Shown here: positions 9,231 to 17,889 of the stretch, one piece after another | Numbering within the stretch: position 1 is the first letter of the stretch | How the letters are laid out: each line of letters opens with the position of its first letter | Assembly: GCF_001693515.2 (NCBI RefSeq) | Contig: NZ_CP042968.1 | Location: 6,324,001 to 6,388,000 of the forward strand | DNA: 64,000 nt | Reading direction: 5' to 3' | From: Bradyrhizobium paxllaeri | GTDB taxonomy: Bacteria > Pseudomonadota > Alphaproteobacteria > Rhizobiales > Xanthobacteraceae | Position numbers and translations under genes: made by a program | Notes under the pieces: generated by a model | What the model saw: only the letters and a program-made list of their open reading frames with translations | Told to the model about the DNA's origin: nothing | The model's database searches: none

Positions 9231-9587
9231 TCAGAACGAGCAGCCGAAGCTTTGCAGCGAGGTCTTCATCGCGTCCATCGTCTGCTTGCAGCTCTGTTCC
9301 ATGGCTGGCTTCGTTGACGGGTTCTTGGCCATGTCAAGCCACGTCTTGCGCGTCTGGTCGAGCTGCGCCTTGTAGGTCGCGCGCTGCGCCTCCGGAAGCT
9401 TCGACGTCACGCAAGTATCGTACTTCGTCAAGAAGTCGTCGCAGGCGGCAATACCGGTGTTCTGCGCGCGTGCAGGCCCGGCGACGGCAATGACGAGCAG
9501 AACAGCACCTGCCACATGCAGGAGCGGCAACGCGCTGCGCTTGCTCAAGCGTGATTCGATCGCAGCTTCCGTCGTTGTGTGGCGCAT
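9231..9587 (-). CDS. Small exported helical Cys-rich protein
   Basis: The 118-aa precursor starts at ATG 9587 after AAAGGAGAAG. Its signal sequence (residues 16-41) ends in ARA. The mature part of about 75 aa is helical with four cysteines: CX9C in the first helix (CDDFLTKYDTC) and CX15C in the second (CKQTMDAMKTSLQSFGC), so two disulfides clamping a helical hairpin are likely. It lies downstream of the anti-sigma gene on the same strand. Function unknown. Confidence 0.7.
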   Translation of the reverse strand: MRHTTTEAAIESRLSKRSALPLLHVAGAVLLVIAVAGPARAQNTGIAACDDFLTKYDTCVTSKLPEAQRATYKAQLDQTRKTWLDMAKNPSTKPAMEQSCKQTMDAMKTSLQSFGCSF

Positions 9588-9767
9588 TACATTCTTCTCC
9601 TTTGGAATGTGAGTTTGTACGACAACACTGGAGAAGACGGACAGATTTTCACTTTTGGTCCGTCGCCAGCTATCGTGATGTCTCCTTCCCGTTCTTGTGA
9701 TCAGAACACAACCTGCCGCCCGCAAACGAGATGCGGTTCGGACGACTTAAAGCGTCGAGCTTTTAGG

Positions 9768-10538
9768 TCAGTTCGATCCTGCGGAAGCGGGGCGCTCATG
9801 CTTGCCGGCCCCCGCCGGCTTTGGCCCGCATGGATCATTGTCTTTGGTGGGCGCCTTGCCTTGCTGATACTCGATTACAGTACCGCGGTCACTTCCCATG
9901 TTATCGGGCGTCGATTTCTTGGCCTGTTCGTTCGCTTCAATGCACGACTGGGCATCTTTCTTCTTGGACGGGGTCGCCACGATTCCGCGGCCCATCGCAT
10001 CACCTGCGTCGTCATGCTTGACCGCGATCGTTGTGCTGTCTCCAACCATCTTCACAACAGTCGGGACCGCGATCACAGCCAGGGTGGCCAGGGCGAAGCC
10101 CGACCATGCAACCGAACGCCGGTACCAAGCAACCGGGGCAACCGCCACGGCCGAAACCTGCGGCCGGTTCTGTTCCGGCGCAGCAAGAACGCCGGCCGCC
10201 TGCGCCATCAAGCCCGCAGGAACTGTCGCAGGCTGCGCCTGGATTTCGTCCAGCAATGCCACCGCGGCGGCCAACTCCGCGCGGGCTGCCGGATCGTTGG
10301 CAAGCCTCGTGGCGACGGCATCCCACTCTGCCCGCGACAGGGAACCATCGAGAAACGCGGCGATCTCTGCGTTGTCGATCTCGCCCCATTGACCTGCTGC
10401 AGCGGAGCCCTGCCCCAATCCTTCGGAAATGGTCCGCGACAGTTGTGCGCGAAGCAGCTCAAGCGCCTGCAGCCGGTCAGAGCGACCGTCGTCCTCGGCG
10501 GGTACAGACGCCGGTTCGTGACTGAGGCGTTCAATCAT
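9768..10538 (-). CDS. Membrane-anchored anti-sigma-factor-like protein
   Basis: A protein of about 256 aa with one membrane helix near residues 140-162 (SGFALATLAVIAVPTVVKMV). The cytoplasmic part has the motif AEIAAFLDGSLSRAEWD, followed by LANDPAARAEL, typical of anti-sigma domains of the zinc-less type. The C-terminal region is a low-complexity Lys/Pro-rich tail outside the membrane. It follows the sigma factor gene by about 25 bp, the usual order for an ECF sigma/anti-sigma pair. The ATG at 10538 is used; an in-frame TTG at 10553 would add five residues. Confidence 0.75.
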   Translation of the reverse strand: MIERLSHEPASVPAEDDGRSDRLQALELLRAQLSRTISEGLGQGSAAAGQWGEIDNAEIAAFLDGSLSRAEWDAVATRLANDPAARAELAAAVALLDEIQAQPATVPAGLMAQAAGVLAAPEQNRPQVSAVAVAPVAWYRRSVAWSGFALATLAVIAVPTVVKMVGDSTTIAVKHDDAGDAMGRGIVATPSKKKDAQSCIEANEQAKKSTPDNMGSDRGTVIEYQQGKAPTKDNDPCGPKPAGAGKHERPASAGSN

Positions 10539-10562
10539 CGGACAGAGTTCCAATACCCATGT

Positions 10563-11780
10563 TTAGACGGACATATCGGAATTCTTTTCCAATTGCACCG
10601 TAATTTCTTTTAACCATTTCTGGCTGCGCTGCTTCAAACGATAGACGTCCTCGACCGGACAACCCATCAGCCGCGCAATGCCACGTGCTGGCAACGGCTC
10701 ATTGGCCGAAAATACAATCTGAAGATACAACCGTTCATCGGAAGGAAGCTTTTCTGCTGCCGCATTGATAGCGGCGACGAGAGCTGTGCGGCGCTCTTCC
10801 TCCTCAAAGAGCAGCAACCGGTCCTCGGGAGTTGGCGATGAATCCGCGATCGAAATGCTTCCGCCTTCACCGAGCAATGCGTCAAGCGAGACAGCCTCGG
10901 TCGCGGGCGACGCGCGCTCCAGCTTCACGATACCGGCAAGGCGCGCGATCGACTCGGCGATGTCAGCAGCTGTCGGATCTTGCGCCAGCCTGCCGCGTAG
11001 CGCAGCGGCAAGCCGATCGGCGTCCAGCGGACAACCCTCCCATACGACGGCCGTATAAATCGCCTGGTCGAGCGGCGGCGAACGGGAAATCGCCGCCGGC
11101 ATACGCCGTCGAGGCGTTTCACGCCGCACGAGATCGATCAAGAGACGATCGACTACGGTCAGAATATAGCCAGTGAAACTGCCGCGGCCCCCGTAAGAGC
11201 GGATGCGACGGAAATCATTCTCGATCAGCTTGAGGCATACTTCCTGATACGCGTCCTCGCGACCGGCTCTACCAAGTCTACTCGGCAATTGCTTGGCGAT
11301 CCGGCTGCGAACGTCTGCCTCGAAGTAGCGCGAGAATCTCTCCCACGCCTCGTGTGGCGTTTTGCTGAACTGCCCCGCCAGCTCGTCGGCGAGAACATCG
11401 CGAGCGACAAGCGACAAGTAAGTCGTAATACGTGAACGCCCGTCGAACCCCCGCAGCCGCGTATAATCGTCAGCCTTCAGCGATGCGACGATGTGAAGGA
11501 ATGCAGCCTCCGCCTCGGCTCCATCGCCTACCAGCTTCACGACGATCGACCACAGTGTCGTCGAGACGTGCTCGAGAAATCTGCTCGCCGCGCCGACCTC
11601 GCCGGAGAGAACGGCATTGACAAGTGCATGCTCAAAGTTGCCGCTCAGCGGCGGCACAATCTGCATCTCAGAGGAGATCGGCCGTTCGGCGACCGCATTG
11701 GCACTGTCGGCAACGTCGTCTTCTGACTTGGCCTTTTTCGGGACCAACAGATTCTGGACCAACAGGCTGCGCGACCACAT
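10563..11780 (-). CDS. RNA polymerase sigma-70-family (ECF-like) sigma factor
   Basis: The 405-aa protein starts at ATG 11780 after a strong GGGGAGAGG site. Region 2 lies near residues 195-240 (REDAYQEVCLKLIENDF, RGSFTGYILTVVDRLLIDLV). A region-4 helix-turn-helix sits at the C-terminus (EKLPSDERLYLQIVF, ARGIARLMGCPVEDVYRLK). It is longer than a typical ECF factor (about 200 aa) because of an N-terminal helical domain and a long region 2-4 linker. It directs RNA polymerase to a regulon that may include its own operon and the nearby caspase gene; this is inferred from position only. Confidence 0.82.
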   Translation of the reverse strand: MWSRSLLVQNLLVPKKAKSEDDVADSANAVAERPISSEMQIVPPLSGNFEHALVNAVLSGEVGAASRFLEHVSTTLWSIVVKLVGDGAEAEAAFLHIVASLKADDYTRLRGFDGRSRITTYLSLVARDVLADELAGQFSKTPHEAWERFSRYFEADVRSRIAKQLPSRLGRAGREDAYQEVCLKLIENDFRRIRSYGGRGSFTGYILTVVDRLLIDLVRRETPRRRMPAAISRSPPLDQAIYTAVVWEGCPLDADRLAAALRGRLAQDPTAADIAESIARLAGIVKLERASPATEAVSLDALLGEGGSISIADSSPTPEDRLLLFEEEERRTALVAAINAAAEKLPSDERLYLQIVFSANEPLPARGIARLMGCPVEDVYRLKQRSQKWLKEITVQLEKNSDMSV

Positions 11781-12370
11781 GACCTCTCCCCTGACAAACA
11801 GTCGAGCTACCGAACGACAGTTGAACAGCCAGAGACTGCGGCCTTCCCAAGTTGGCCCTTTTGTCGCCAAACAACCGGTTGTTGTCGCCGCACAAGTGGT
11901 CTTCCAATCTGGCGAGATTATGAATTGCAACAATGCAGCGGGCGTCGAGCCTGCACATGAATGATGCGTTTCCAATCCTGAGTGAGGCTCCACGTGCGGC
12001 GCAAGCGACATCTACTGCCCTGACACGGACCAAATTTGTCACAACGATGCACCTACAAATGCCACAAGCCGCGCTGCGTCGATCGCCGAGTCTACGTACC
12101 CATTGAAACTGCAGAGTTATCGCGGGCGACGTCAGTAGCGGTGCGCGCACAGGATCGGCAACGCGATCCCAGGATTCGACACAACCAGGATTTGAACTTT
12201 AGAATTTCTCTCTGTGATCGCACCCGTCGCCTGGTGTTACCAAGGCGTCACGGTCAGCAAAAATCTGCAATCGTCCGTGGACCCGTTCCAGTTCGGCCGT
12301 CTCAACGGTTTCTCACTAAGATCCTGATTTACATGGTGGGCACTGGTATCGAGCACGGCGGCGGGGCCGA
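11781..12370. other. 590-bp intergenic region without a recognisable gene
   Basis: This lies between the sigma factor start and the end of dppF, both on the minus strand. It should hold the sigma operon promoter (right after 11780) and the dpp terminator. No convincing ORF, RNA gene or repeat was seen. Confidence 0.4.
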
Positions 12371-13336
12371 TCATGCCAAATGGCAGGCAACGAGATGATC
12401 CGCCACCGACTTCGGCATCAGTTGCGGTTCCCTTTCCGCACAAGTCGGTTGCGCCAAAGGACAGCGTGTCCGGAAGCGACAGCCGGAGGGCGGCTCGATC
12501 GGATTGGGAATGTCACCGCGCAACAATATCGGCTGCCGCTGGCGGCCGGGAATCGGCTCCGGCACCGCCGACAACAATGCCTTCGTGTAGGGATGAAGCG
12601 GCGAGCGACAGAGCCGCTCGGTCGAGGTGAGCTCGACGAGCCTGCCAAGATACATTACGGCGATGCGGTCGCTGACGTAGCTCACCGCCGCCAGATTGTG
12701 CGAGACGAAGACATAGGTCAGCCGCAGCTCGCGCTTGAGCTCGACCAAAAGATTCAGCACCTGTGACTGGATCGAAACGTCGAGCGCTGAAACCGGCTCG
12801 TCGGCGACCACCAGTTTCGGCCGAAGCACGAGGGCGCGGGCGATGCCGACGCGCTGCCGCTGGCCGCCAGACAATTCATGGGGATAGCGGTGCGCGGCTT
12901 CCCGCCGCAGTCCCACCTTGTCCAGCATTTCGGCAATCAGCCGCTCGCGCGCGCCGCGCTCCAGGCCCTGGGCATCGAGGCCTTCGGCGATGATATCGCC
13001 GACCTTCATGCGCGGATCGAGCGACCCGCTCGGATCCTGAAAGATGAATTGCAGCTCGCGCCGCGAGCGCCGCAGCTCCGCGCCTGCCAGATCGCCAATC
13101 TGCGCGCCGTCGAACGACAATTTTCCGGCGCTTGGCTTCATCAGCCCGACCAGAATCCGCCCGAGCGTGGATTTTCCGCTGCCGGATTCCCCGACGAGGC
13201 CGAGCGTCTCTCCCGGGGCGATGTCGAGATCGATACCATCGACGGCCCGCGCATAGGCGACGCTGCGCCGGAACAACCCGCCACCGACCGGAAAGTATTT
13301 CTTGACGTCGCGGGCGGACAATAACGGCTCATGCAT
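12371..13336 (-). CDS. dppF: Peptide/nickel ABC transporter ATP-binding protein DppF/OppF
   Basis: A 321-aa ATPase with Walker A GESGSGKS (49-56), signature LSGGQ, Walker B LVVADEP and the oligopeptide-transporter C-terminal cysteine region ([11 protein letters not shown], then CAERE). It works with DppD to energise import through DppB/DppC. The ATG overlaps the end of dppD by eight bases and has a GGGGAG site inside dppD. It is the last gene of the operon. Confidence 0.92.
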   Translation of the reverse strand: MHEPLLSARDVKKYFPVGGGLFRRSVAYARAVDGIDLDIAPGETLGLVGESGSGKSTLGRILVGLMKPSAGKLSFDGAQIGDLAGAELRRSRRELQFIFQDPSGSLDPRMKVGDIIAEGLDAQGLERGARERLIAEMLDKVGLRREAAHRYPHELSGGQRQRVGIARALVLRPKLVVADEPVSALDVSIQSQVLNLLVELKRELRLTYVFVSHNLAAVSYVSDRIAVMYLGRLVELTSTERLCRSPLHPYTKALLSAVPEPIPGRQRQPILLRGDIPNPIEPPSGCRFRTRCPLAQPTCAEREPQLMPKSVADHLVACHLA

Positions 13337-14339
13337 TTGTTGCTGCTCCCCGCTGCGATAGTTCGGCGGCATTGCCGCGCAACCAGCAGGCTGCGAATCC
13401 CGAACGGGTCGCGACCAATGCCGGCGGCTGGCGATGACAATGCTGGGACGCATAACTGCAACGCGCGGCGAACCGGCAGCCTTCCGGCCAATGCAGCGCG
13501 CTCGGGACAACGCCGGGAATCATGTTGAGCGGCTCGGCTTGCGTCATTCCCAATAGTGGGATCGACCGCAACAGCGCCTCTGTATAGGGGTGCTGCGGAC
13601 TGCGGAAGATGGCGTCGACGGAACCGCGCTCCACCACCTCGCCCGCATACATCACGGCGACATCGTCGCACATCTCAGCAACGACACCGAGATCATGGGT
13701 GATCAGGATCACCGCCATCGCCAGCCTGTCGCGCAACTGCCGCAGCAGCTCGAGGATCTGCGCCTGGATGGTGACATCCAGCGCCGTCGTCGGTTCATCG
13801 GCGATCAGGAGCTTGGGTTCGCAGGCAAGCGCCATCGCAATCATGACACGCTGCCGCATGCCGCCGGACAGCTGGTGCGGAAAGGCGTCGACGCGGCGCT
13901 CGGGTGACGGAATCCCCACGAGCTCCAGCAGTTCGATGGCGCGCTCGCGCGTCTGGCGTGCGCTCATGCGACGATGCAGCCTGATGGCTTCGATGATCTG
14001 GTTGCCCACCGTATGGACCGGGTTGAGCGAAGTCATCGGCTCCTGAAACACCATGGAGATGCGATTGCCGCGAACCGCCTCGAGCTCCCGTTCGGAAGCC
14101 GCGGCGAGATCCCTGCCCTCGAAATAGATGTGGCTGCCCGCCAGAATGCGGCCCGGCCTCTCGATCAAGCGCATGATCGAGAGTGCGGTGACGCTCTTGC
14201 CGCTGCCGGATTCGCCGACGATGCCAAGCGTCTTGCCCTCACGAACGTCGAAGTCGACACCGTCGACGGCCTTCATCACGCCGGATCGCGTGTCAAAATA
14301 GGTCCGGAGATTTTCAACGCGCAGGAGCGACATGGTCAT
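13329..14339 (-). CDS. dppD: Peptide/nickel ABC transporter ATP-binding protein DppD/OppD
   Basis: A 336-aa ATPase with Walker A GESGSGKS (42-49), the Q-loop segment [12 protein letters not shown], signature LSGGMRQRV, Walker [13 protein letters not shown] and the C-terminal Cys cluster typical of OppD/DppD. Its ATG overlaps the stop of the small ORF upstream and its end overlaps dppF, so the whole unit is translationally coupled. ATG 14333 is an alternative start. Confidence 0.92.
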   Translation of the reverse strand: MTMSLLRVENLRTYFDTRSGVMKAVDGVDFDVREGKTLGIVGESGSGKSVTALSIMRLIERPGRILAGSHIYFEGRDLAAASERELEAVRGNRISMVFQEPMTSLNPVHTVGNQIIEAIRLHRRMSARQTRERAIELLELVGIPSPERRVDAFPHQLSGGMRQRVMIAMALACEPKLLIADEPTTALDVTIQAQILELLRQLRDRLAMAVILITHDLGVVAEMCDDVAVMYAGEVVERGSVDAIFRSPQHPYTEALLRSIPLLGMTQAEPLNMIPGVVPSALHWPEGCRFAARCSYASQHCHRQPPALVATRSGFAACWLRGNAAELSQRGAATNA

Positions 14340-14545
14340 GCCCCGCTAAACCGCGGCCCTTCGTCTGGCCCGGCTTCGATCAGGAGTTCGGTCGAAATGA
14401 TCCAGAGGCGAGCCGGCGAACCTGCCGTGTTCGGCCCACTCCGCGCAGGCGCGCGAACGATTCCGTCGGCAAGGCCGGCCGGCAAGGTTGGCGCGATGGC
14501 GTGCAGCCCGGCGAACGGTGCGAGAACGCGTGGCCATTCGATCAT
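14336..14545 (-). CDS. Small ORF coupled between amidase and dppD
   Basis: This 69-aa frame begins at ATG 14545, just after GGAGG with 7-8 bp spacing, and ends in an ATGA overlap with dppD. A longer version could start at 14560 in a TGATG junction with the amidase stop. The sequence ([40 protein letters not shown]) has no family I recognise. Junctions on both sides and a good ribosome site argue that it is translated. It could also be the trimmed remnant of a larger enzyme gene. Confidence 0.5.
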   Translation of the reverse strand: MIEWPRVLAPFAGLHAIAPTLPAGLADGIVRAPARSGPNTAGSPARLWIISTELLIEAGPDEGPRFSGA

Positions 14546-14559
14546 CGCGCGATCCTCCA

Positions 14560-15999
14560 TCAGACATTCGGCTTTCGTCCGACCCACGGCCATGCGAGCT
14601 CGAAGGCACGCGCCGCGCGCAGCACCAGCGCCTCCTGATTGGGCGGCGCGATCACCTGCAGGCCGATCGGCATTCCATCGACGAAGCCGCAGGGAATTGA
14701 GGCGGCCGTGCAGCCGGCGAGATTGACAGCCAGCGTATGGGCGACCAGCGCCGGGATGCGCTGGGCGGGACCGACGGATTCAATCACCGGCGCGGTGAAG
14801 CCGAGCGTCGGCGAGAGCACGAGATCGCAGCTGCGGAAGGCGGCCTCGAACGAGCGGATAAAATCGGCGCGCCGGCGCACCGCGCGCGAATAATCGGCGC
14901 CGCTCACGCCCTTGGCCCAGGCAAATCGCTCGCGCGCATACGGGGTCAGCTTGCGCCGTGCCAGCGGGTCGGTATAGAGCGACTCGCCGAGCGCGGCGTA
15001 ACGATCGACGAAGTCGAGCACCCGCCAGGCTTCGTCCACCCCCTGCGTGTCGAACGTCACGGCATCATCGACAAAGTTGGCACCGAGCGAGCCAAGGCCA
15101 AACGCAGCTTTCCTGATCGCGGCGATCACGGCGGCATCGACCTGAGCCGAGATGCTCTGATCCTCCCACCATCCGAGCCGCAGTCCCGCGATGCCATCAT
15201 CGAGCCCGGAAAGGTAGTCGGGCGGTTCATCCAGCCGGCAGAGGGAATCGTCGACGGACGGCTGCGCCAGTAGCTGCAGCAATGTGGCCGCATCGCGCAC
15301 GTCGCGGCTGATCGGGCCTGCACTGCAAAGGAACAGCGTGGATCCGAGCGAGCCGTGCTGCGGTACCCTGCCGTTGCTCGGCAACAAGCCGAGCACCCCG
15401 CACATTGCTGAGGGTAGCCGGATCGATCCACCTGAATCGCTCCCAAGCGCCAGCGGGCCGAAGCCGGCTGCGACACTCGCCGCCGCCCCTCCGCTCGAGC
15501 CCCCAGACGTGCATCGGGGATCCCAGGGATTGACGCATTCGGGCGCGACGCGGCCGGTGGTGCGCCAGAACGTCCCAAATTCAGGCGTAGCAGTCTTGCC
15601 GATGATCACGCCATCGGCCGCCTTCACGCGCGCGACGTGTAGCGAATCCTCCTCCGGCACGTGGTCGGCATAGATCCGCGAGCCGCTGGTGGTGCGGATG
15701 CCCTTGGTCCAGAACTGATCCTTGATCGACACCGGCACACCCGCCAGCGCGCCGACAGGCTCGCCGCGATCGATCCGCCGATCGATCGCCCTGGCCTGGT
15801 CCAGCGCCGCTTCCCCCGACACCGTGAAGAACGAGTGGAGGCGTCGATCGAGCGCATCGATCCTTTCGATGAAATGGCAGGCGACTTCGGTCGCTGATAA
15901 GCGCCGTGTCACGATAGCCTCGCGGATCTGCCAGGCGGACATCCAGTGAAGATCGGACGGCAGGTCGCTCACTGCTTCAGCCTTCAATTTGTCGAGCAT
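14560..15999 (-). CDS. Amidase signature family hydrolase
   Basis: A 479-aa amidase with the full Ser-cisSer-Lys triad: K93 in VSIKDQ, S168 in SGGSSGG and S192 in DSGGSIR. It hydrolyses an amide bond; the substrate is unknown. It is embedded between dppC and dppD, three bases after the dppC stop with AGAGG seven bases before its ATG. It therefore probably acts on an amide or modified peptide brought in by this transporter. Confidence 0.9.
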   Translation of the reverse strand: MLDKLKAEAVSDLPSDLHWMSAWQIREAIVTRRLSATEVACHFIERIDALDRRLHSFFTVSGEAALDQARAIDRRIDRGEPVGALAGVPVSIKDQFWTKGIRTTSGSRIYADHVPEEDSLHVARVKAADGVIIGKTATPEFGTFWRTTGRVAPECVNPWDPRCTSGGSSGGAAASVAAGFGPLALGSDSGGSIRLPSAMCGVLGLLPSNGRVPQHGSLGSTLFLCSAGPISRDVRDAATLLQLLAQPSVDDSLCRLDEPPDYLSGLDDGIAGLRLGWWEDQSISAQVDAAVIAAIRKAAFGLGSLGANFVDDAVTFDTQGVDEAWRVLDFVDRYAALGESLYTDPLARRKLTPYARERFAWAKGVSGADYSRAVRRRADFIRSFEAAFRSCDLVLSPTLGFTAPVIESVGPAQRIPALVAHTLAVNLAGCTAASIPCGFVDGMPIGLQVIAPPNQEALVLRAARAFELAWPWVGRKPNV

Positions 16000-16002
16000 C
16001 GA

Positions 16003-16911
16003 TCAACCTCTTGGATCCAGCGCATCGCGCAAACCATCACCCATGAACGTGAAGCCGACGACGACGAACACAATGGCAAACCCCGGGCTAAGGGCGAGCC
16101 ACGGCGCGAGCGCCATCACCGAGGTGGATTCGGCGATCATGCCGCCCCAGGTCGGATCGGGCGGCTGCACGCCGAGCCCGAGAAAGGACAGCGAAGCCTC
16201 GGTCAGCACTGCGATCGTCACCGTCAGCGACGCCTCGACGATTAGCGGTGCCGCGATATTCGGCAGCACATGCCGGTACATCGTCCGCGCACGCGAGACG
16301 CCAAGCCCGATGGCCGCAGCGATGTAATCCCGCTCCCGCACCGACAACGTCGAAGCGCGGGCGACGCGGGCAAAGCGCGGCATGAACAGCAGACCCATGG
16401 TGAGGACGAGATTCGGCAGGTTCGGCCCGAGCGCCGCCACCAGTGCAATCGCGAGCAGCAGCGCGGGAAAGGCCTGCAGGATGTCGAGAAGGCGCATCAG
16501 GCAGGCATCGACCAGGCCGCTGGCGTATCCGGCAATGAGGCCGATCACCGTGCCGGATGCAAACGCTAGCGCGGCACTCAGGCAGGCGACCGCAAGAGAG
16601 CTGCGCGCCGCATAGAGGATGCGCGTCAGCACATCGCGCCCGAGCTGGTCCGTGCCCAGCCAGTATTGCGCTGATGGCGGCGAGAGCGAGGCATCGGCAA
16701 TCTCGAGCGGATCGTGCCCGGAAAGCCAGGGCGCGGCGACCGCAAGGACGATCGACAGCAGCACCATCGCAGCACCGACTGCAAGCGGCAGATTCCAGCG
16801 CAGCCGGGGTCGCGCCAGGAAGCGGATGCCCTCCTCGTCGGCTGCCGGCTCGTCCGCCGGTACCGCCGGCCGATCCGCCAAGTCGATCATGGTCGGATGC
16901 GCGTCAGCCAT
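16003..16911 (-). CDS. dppC: Peptide ABC transporter permease DppC
   Basis: A 302-aa permease with an N-terminal cytoplasmic leader, the conserved WLGTDQLGRDVLTRILY segment and five further membrane helices. An EAA-like loop (AAAIGLGVSRARTMYRHVLPN) contacts the ATPases. The ATG at 16911 overlaps the end of dppB by eight bases; earlier in-frame starts lie inside dppB. It forms the membrane channel with DppB. Confidence 0.92.
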   Translation of the reverse strand: MADAHPTMIDLADRPAVPADEPAADEEGIRFLARPRLRWNLPLAVGAAMVLLSIVLAVAAPWLSGHDPLEIADASLSPPSAQYWLGTDQLGRDVLTRILYAARSSLAVACLSAALAFASGTVIGLIAGYASGLVDACLMRLLDILQAFPALLLAIALVAALGPNLPNLVLTMGLLFMPRFARVARASTLSVRERDYIAAAIGLGVSRARTMYRHVLPNIAAPLIVEASLTVTIAVLTEASLSFLGLGVQPPDPTWGGMIAESTSVMALAPWLALSPGFAIVFVVVGFTFMGDGLRDALDPRG

Positions 16912-17857
16912 GTTGCTGAATCCTCGGATCGAGCACGTAGTAGCTGAGGTCAACCACGATGTTGATCAGGACCACCAGCGTGGTGACTACCAGCACAGTG
17001 GCTTGCACTTGCGTATAGTCGCGGTGGTAGATCGCGTTGAGCATGAGCTGGCCGATGCCGGGCAGGCCGAACACCTGCTCAACCACGACTGCGCCCGCAA
17101 CGAGGTGCGCGGCAGTGACGCCGACCGCGGTCACCACCGGCAGCAGTGCATTGCGAAGACCATGCCGGATCAGCACGCGTAGGCGGCCTGCGCCCTTGGC
17201 ACGTGCGGTCGCCATGAAGGGCTCCGTCAGCACCTCCAGCATGGCGGCGCGCGTGTAGCGCATGATCGTGGTGGCGGAAGCCAGCGAAAGCACGAAGGCC
17301 GGCAGCAGCAAGGTCCTAATCCCGCCGAGCGGATCGTGATGCAGGTCGACGGCGCTCAGGATCTTGAACGAAGGCCAATAAAGCGAGAGCAGCAGCACGG
17401 CTGCAACACCGACGAAGAATGGTGGCGTCGAGAGGCCGAGCAGCGCCACGGCGCGGATGAAAAGATCGGGCCAGCGCCCGCGGGTTTTCGCAGTGGCGAC
17501 GCCTGCGGGCAATCCGACCGCGATCGCAAAAAGCAGTGACATCGCGGTCAACACCAGCGTTACCGGCAAGTGCGAGGCGATCTGCGGGGCGACCGGCAAT
17601 CCCATCACCAGCGAATTGCCGAAATCGCCGCGCAGCGCGCCCATCAGCCAGATTCCATACTGCACCGGCAGCGGCTGATCGAGATGCAGGGAGCGGCGGA
17701 TGTTCTGGGCGGCTTCCGAATCGAGCGCTACCGTGGGCCCGGCCAGCACGCTGACGATATCGCCGGGGATCAGATGAATAATGGCGAAGCTCATCAGCGA
17801 AACGCCGAACAGCACCGGCACGGTGAGAACGATGCGTCCCGCGGCATATCTGAGCAT
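16904..17857 (-). CDS. dppB: Peptide ABC transporter permease DppB
   Basis: A 317-aa permease of the DppB/OppB family: N-terminal helix (RIVLTVPVLFGVSLMSF) followed by HLIPGD, six membrane spans and the EAA-like loop TARAKGAGRLRVLIRHGLRN. GAAGGGAG precedes the ATG and the gene follows dppA by 32 bp. It is the partner of DppC. Confidence 0.92.
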   Translation of the reverse strand: MLRYAAGRIVLTVPVLFGVSLMSFAIIHLIPGDIVSVLAGPTVALDSEAAQNIRRSLHLDQPLPVQYGIWLMGALRGDFGNSLVMGLPVAPQIASHLPVTLVLTAMSLLFAIAVGLPAGVATAKTRGRWPDLFIRAVALLGLSTPPFFVGVAAVLLLSLYWPSFKILSAVDLHHDPLGGIRTLLLPAFVLSLASATTIMRYTRAAMLEVLTEPFMATARAKGAGRLRVLIRHGLRNALLPVVTAVGVTAAHLVAGAVVVEQVFGLPGIGQLMLNAIYHRDYTQVQATVLVVTTLVVLINIVVDLSYYVLDPRIQQHG

Positions 17858-17889
17858 CGCCTACTCCCTTCGAACTCGCTGCACGCGCC

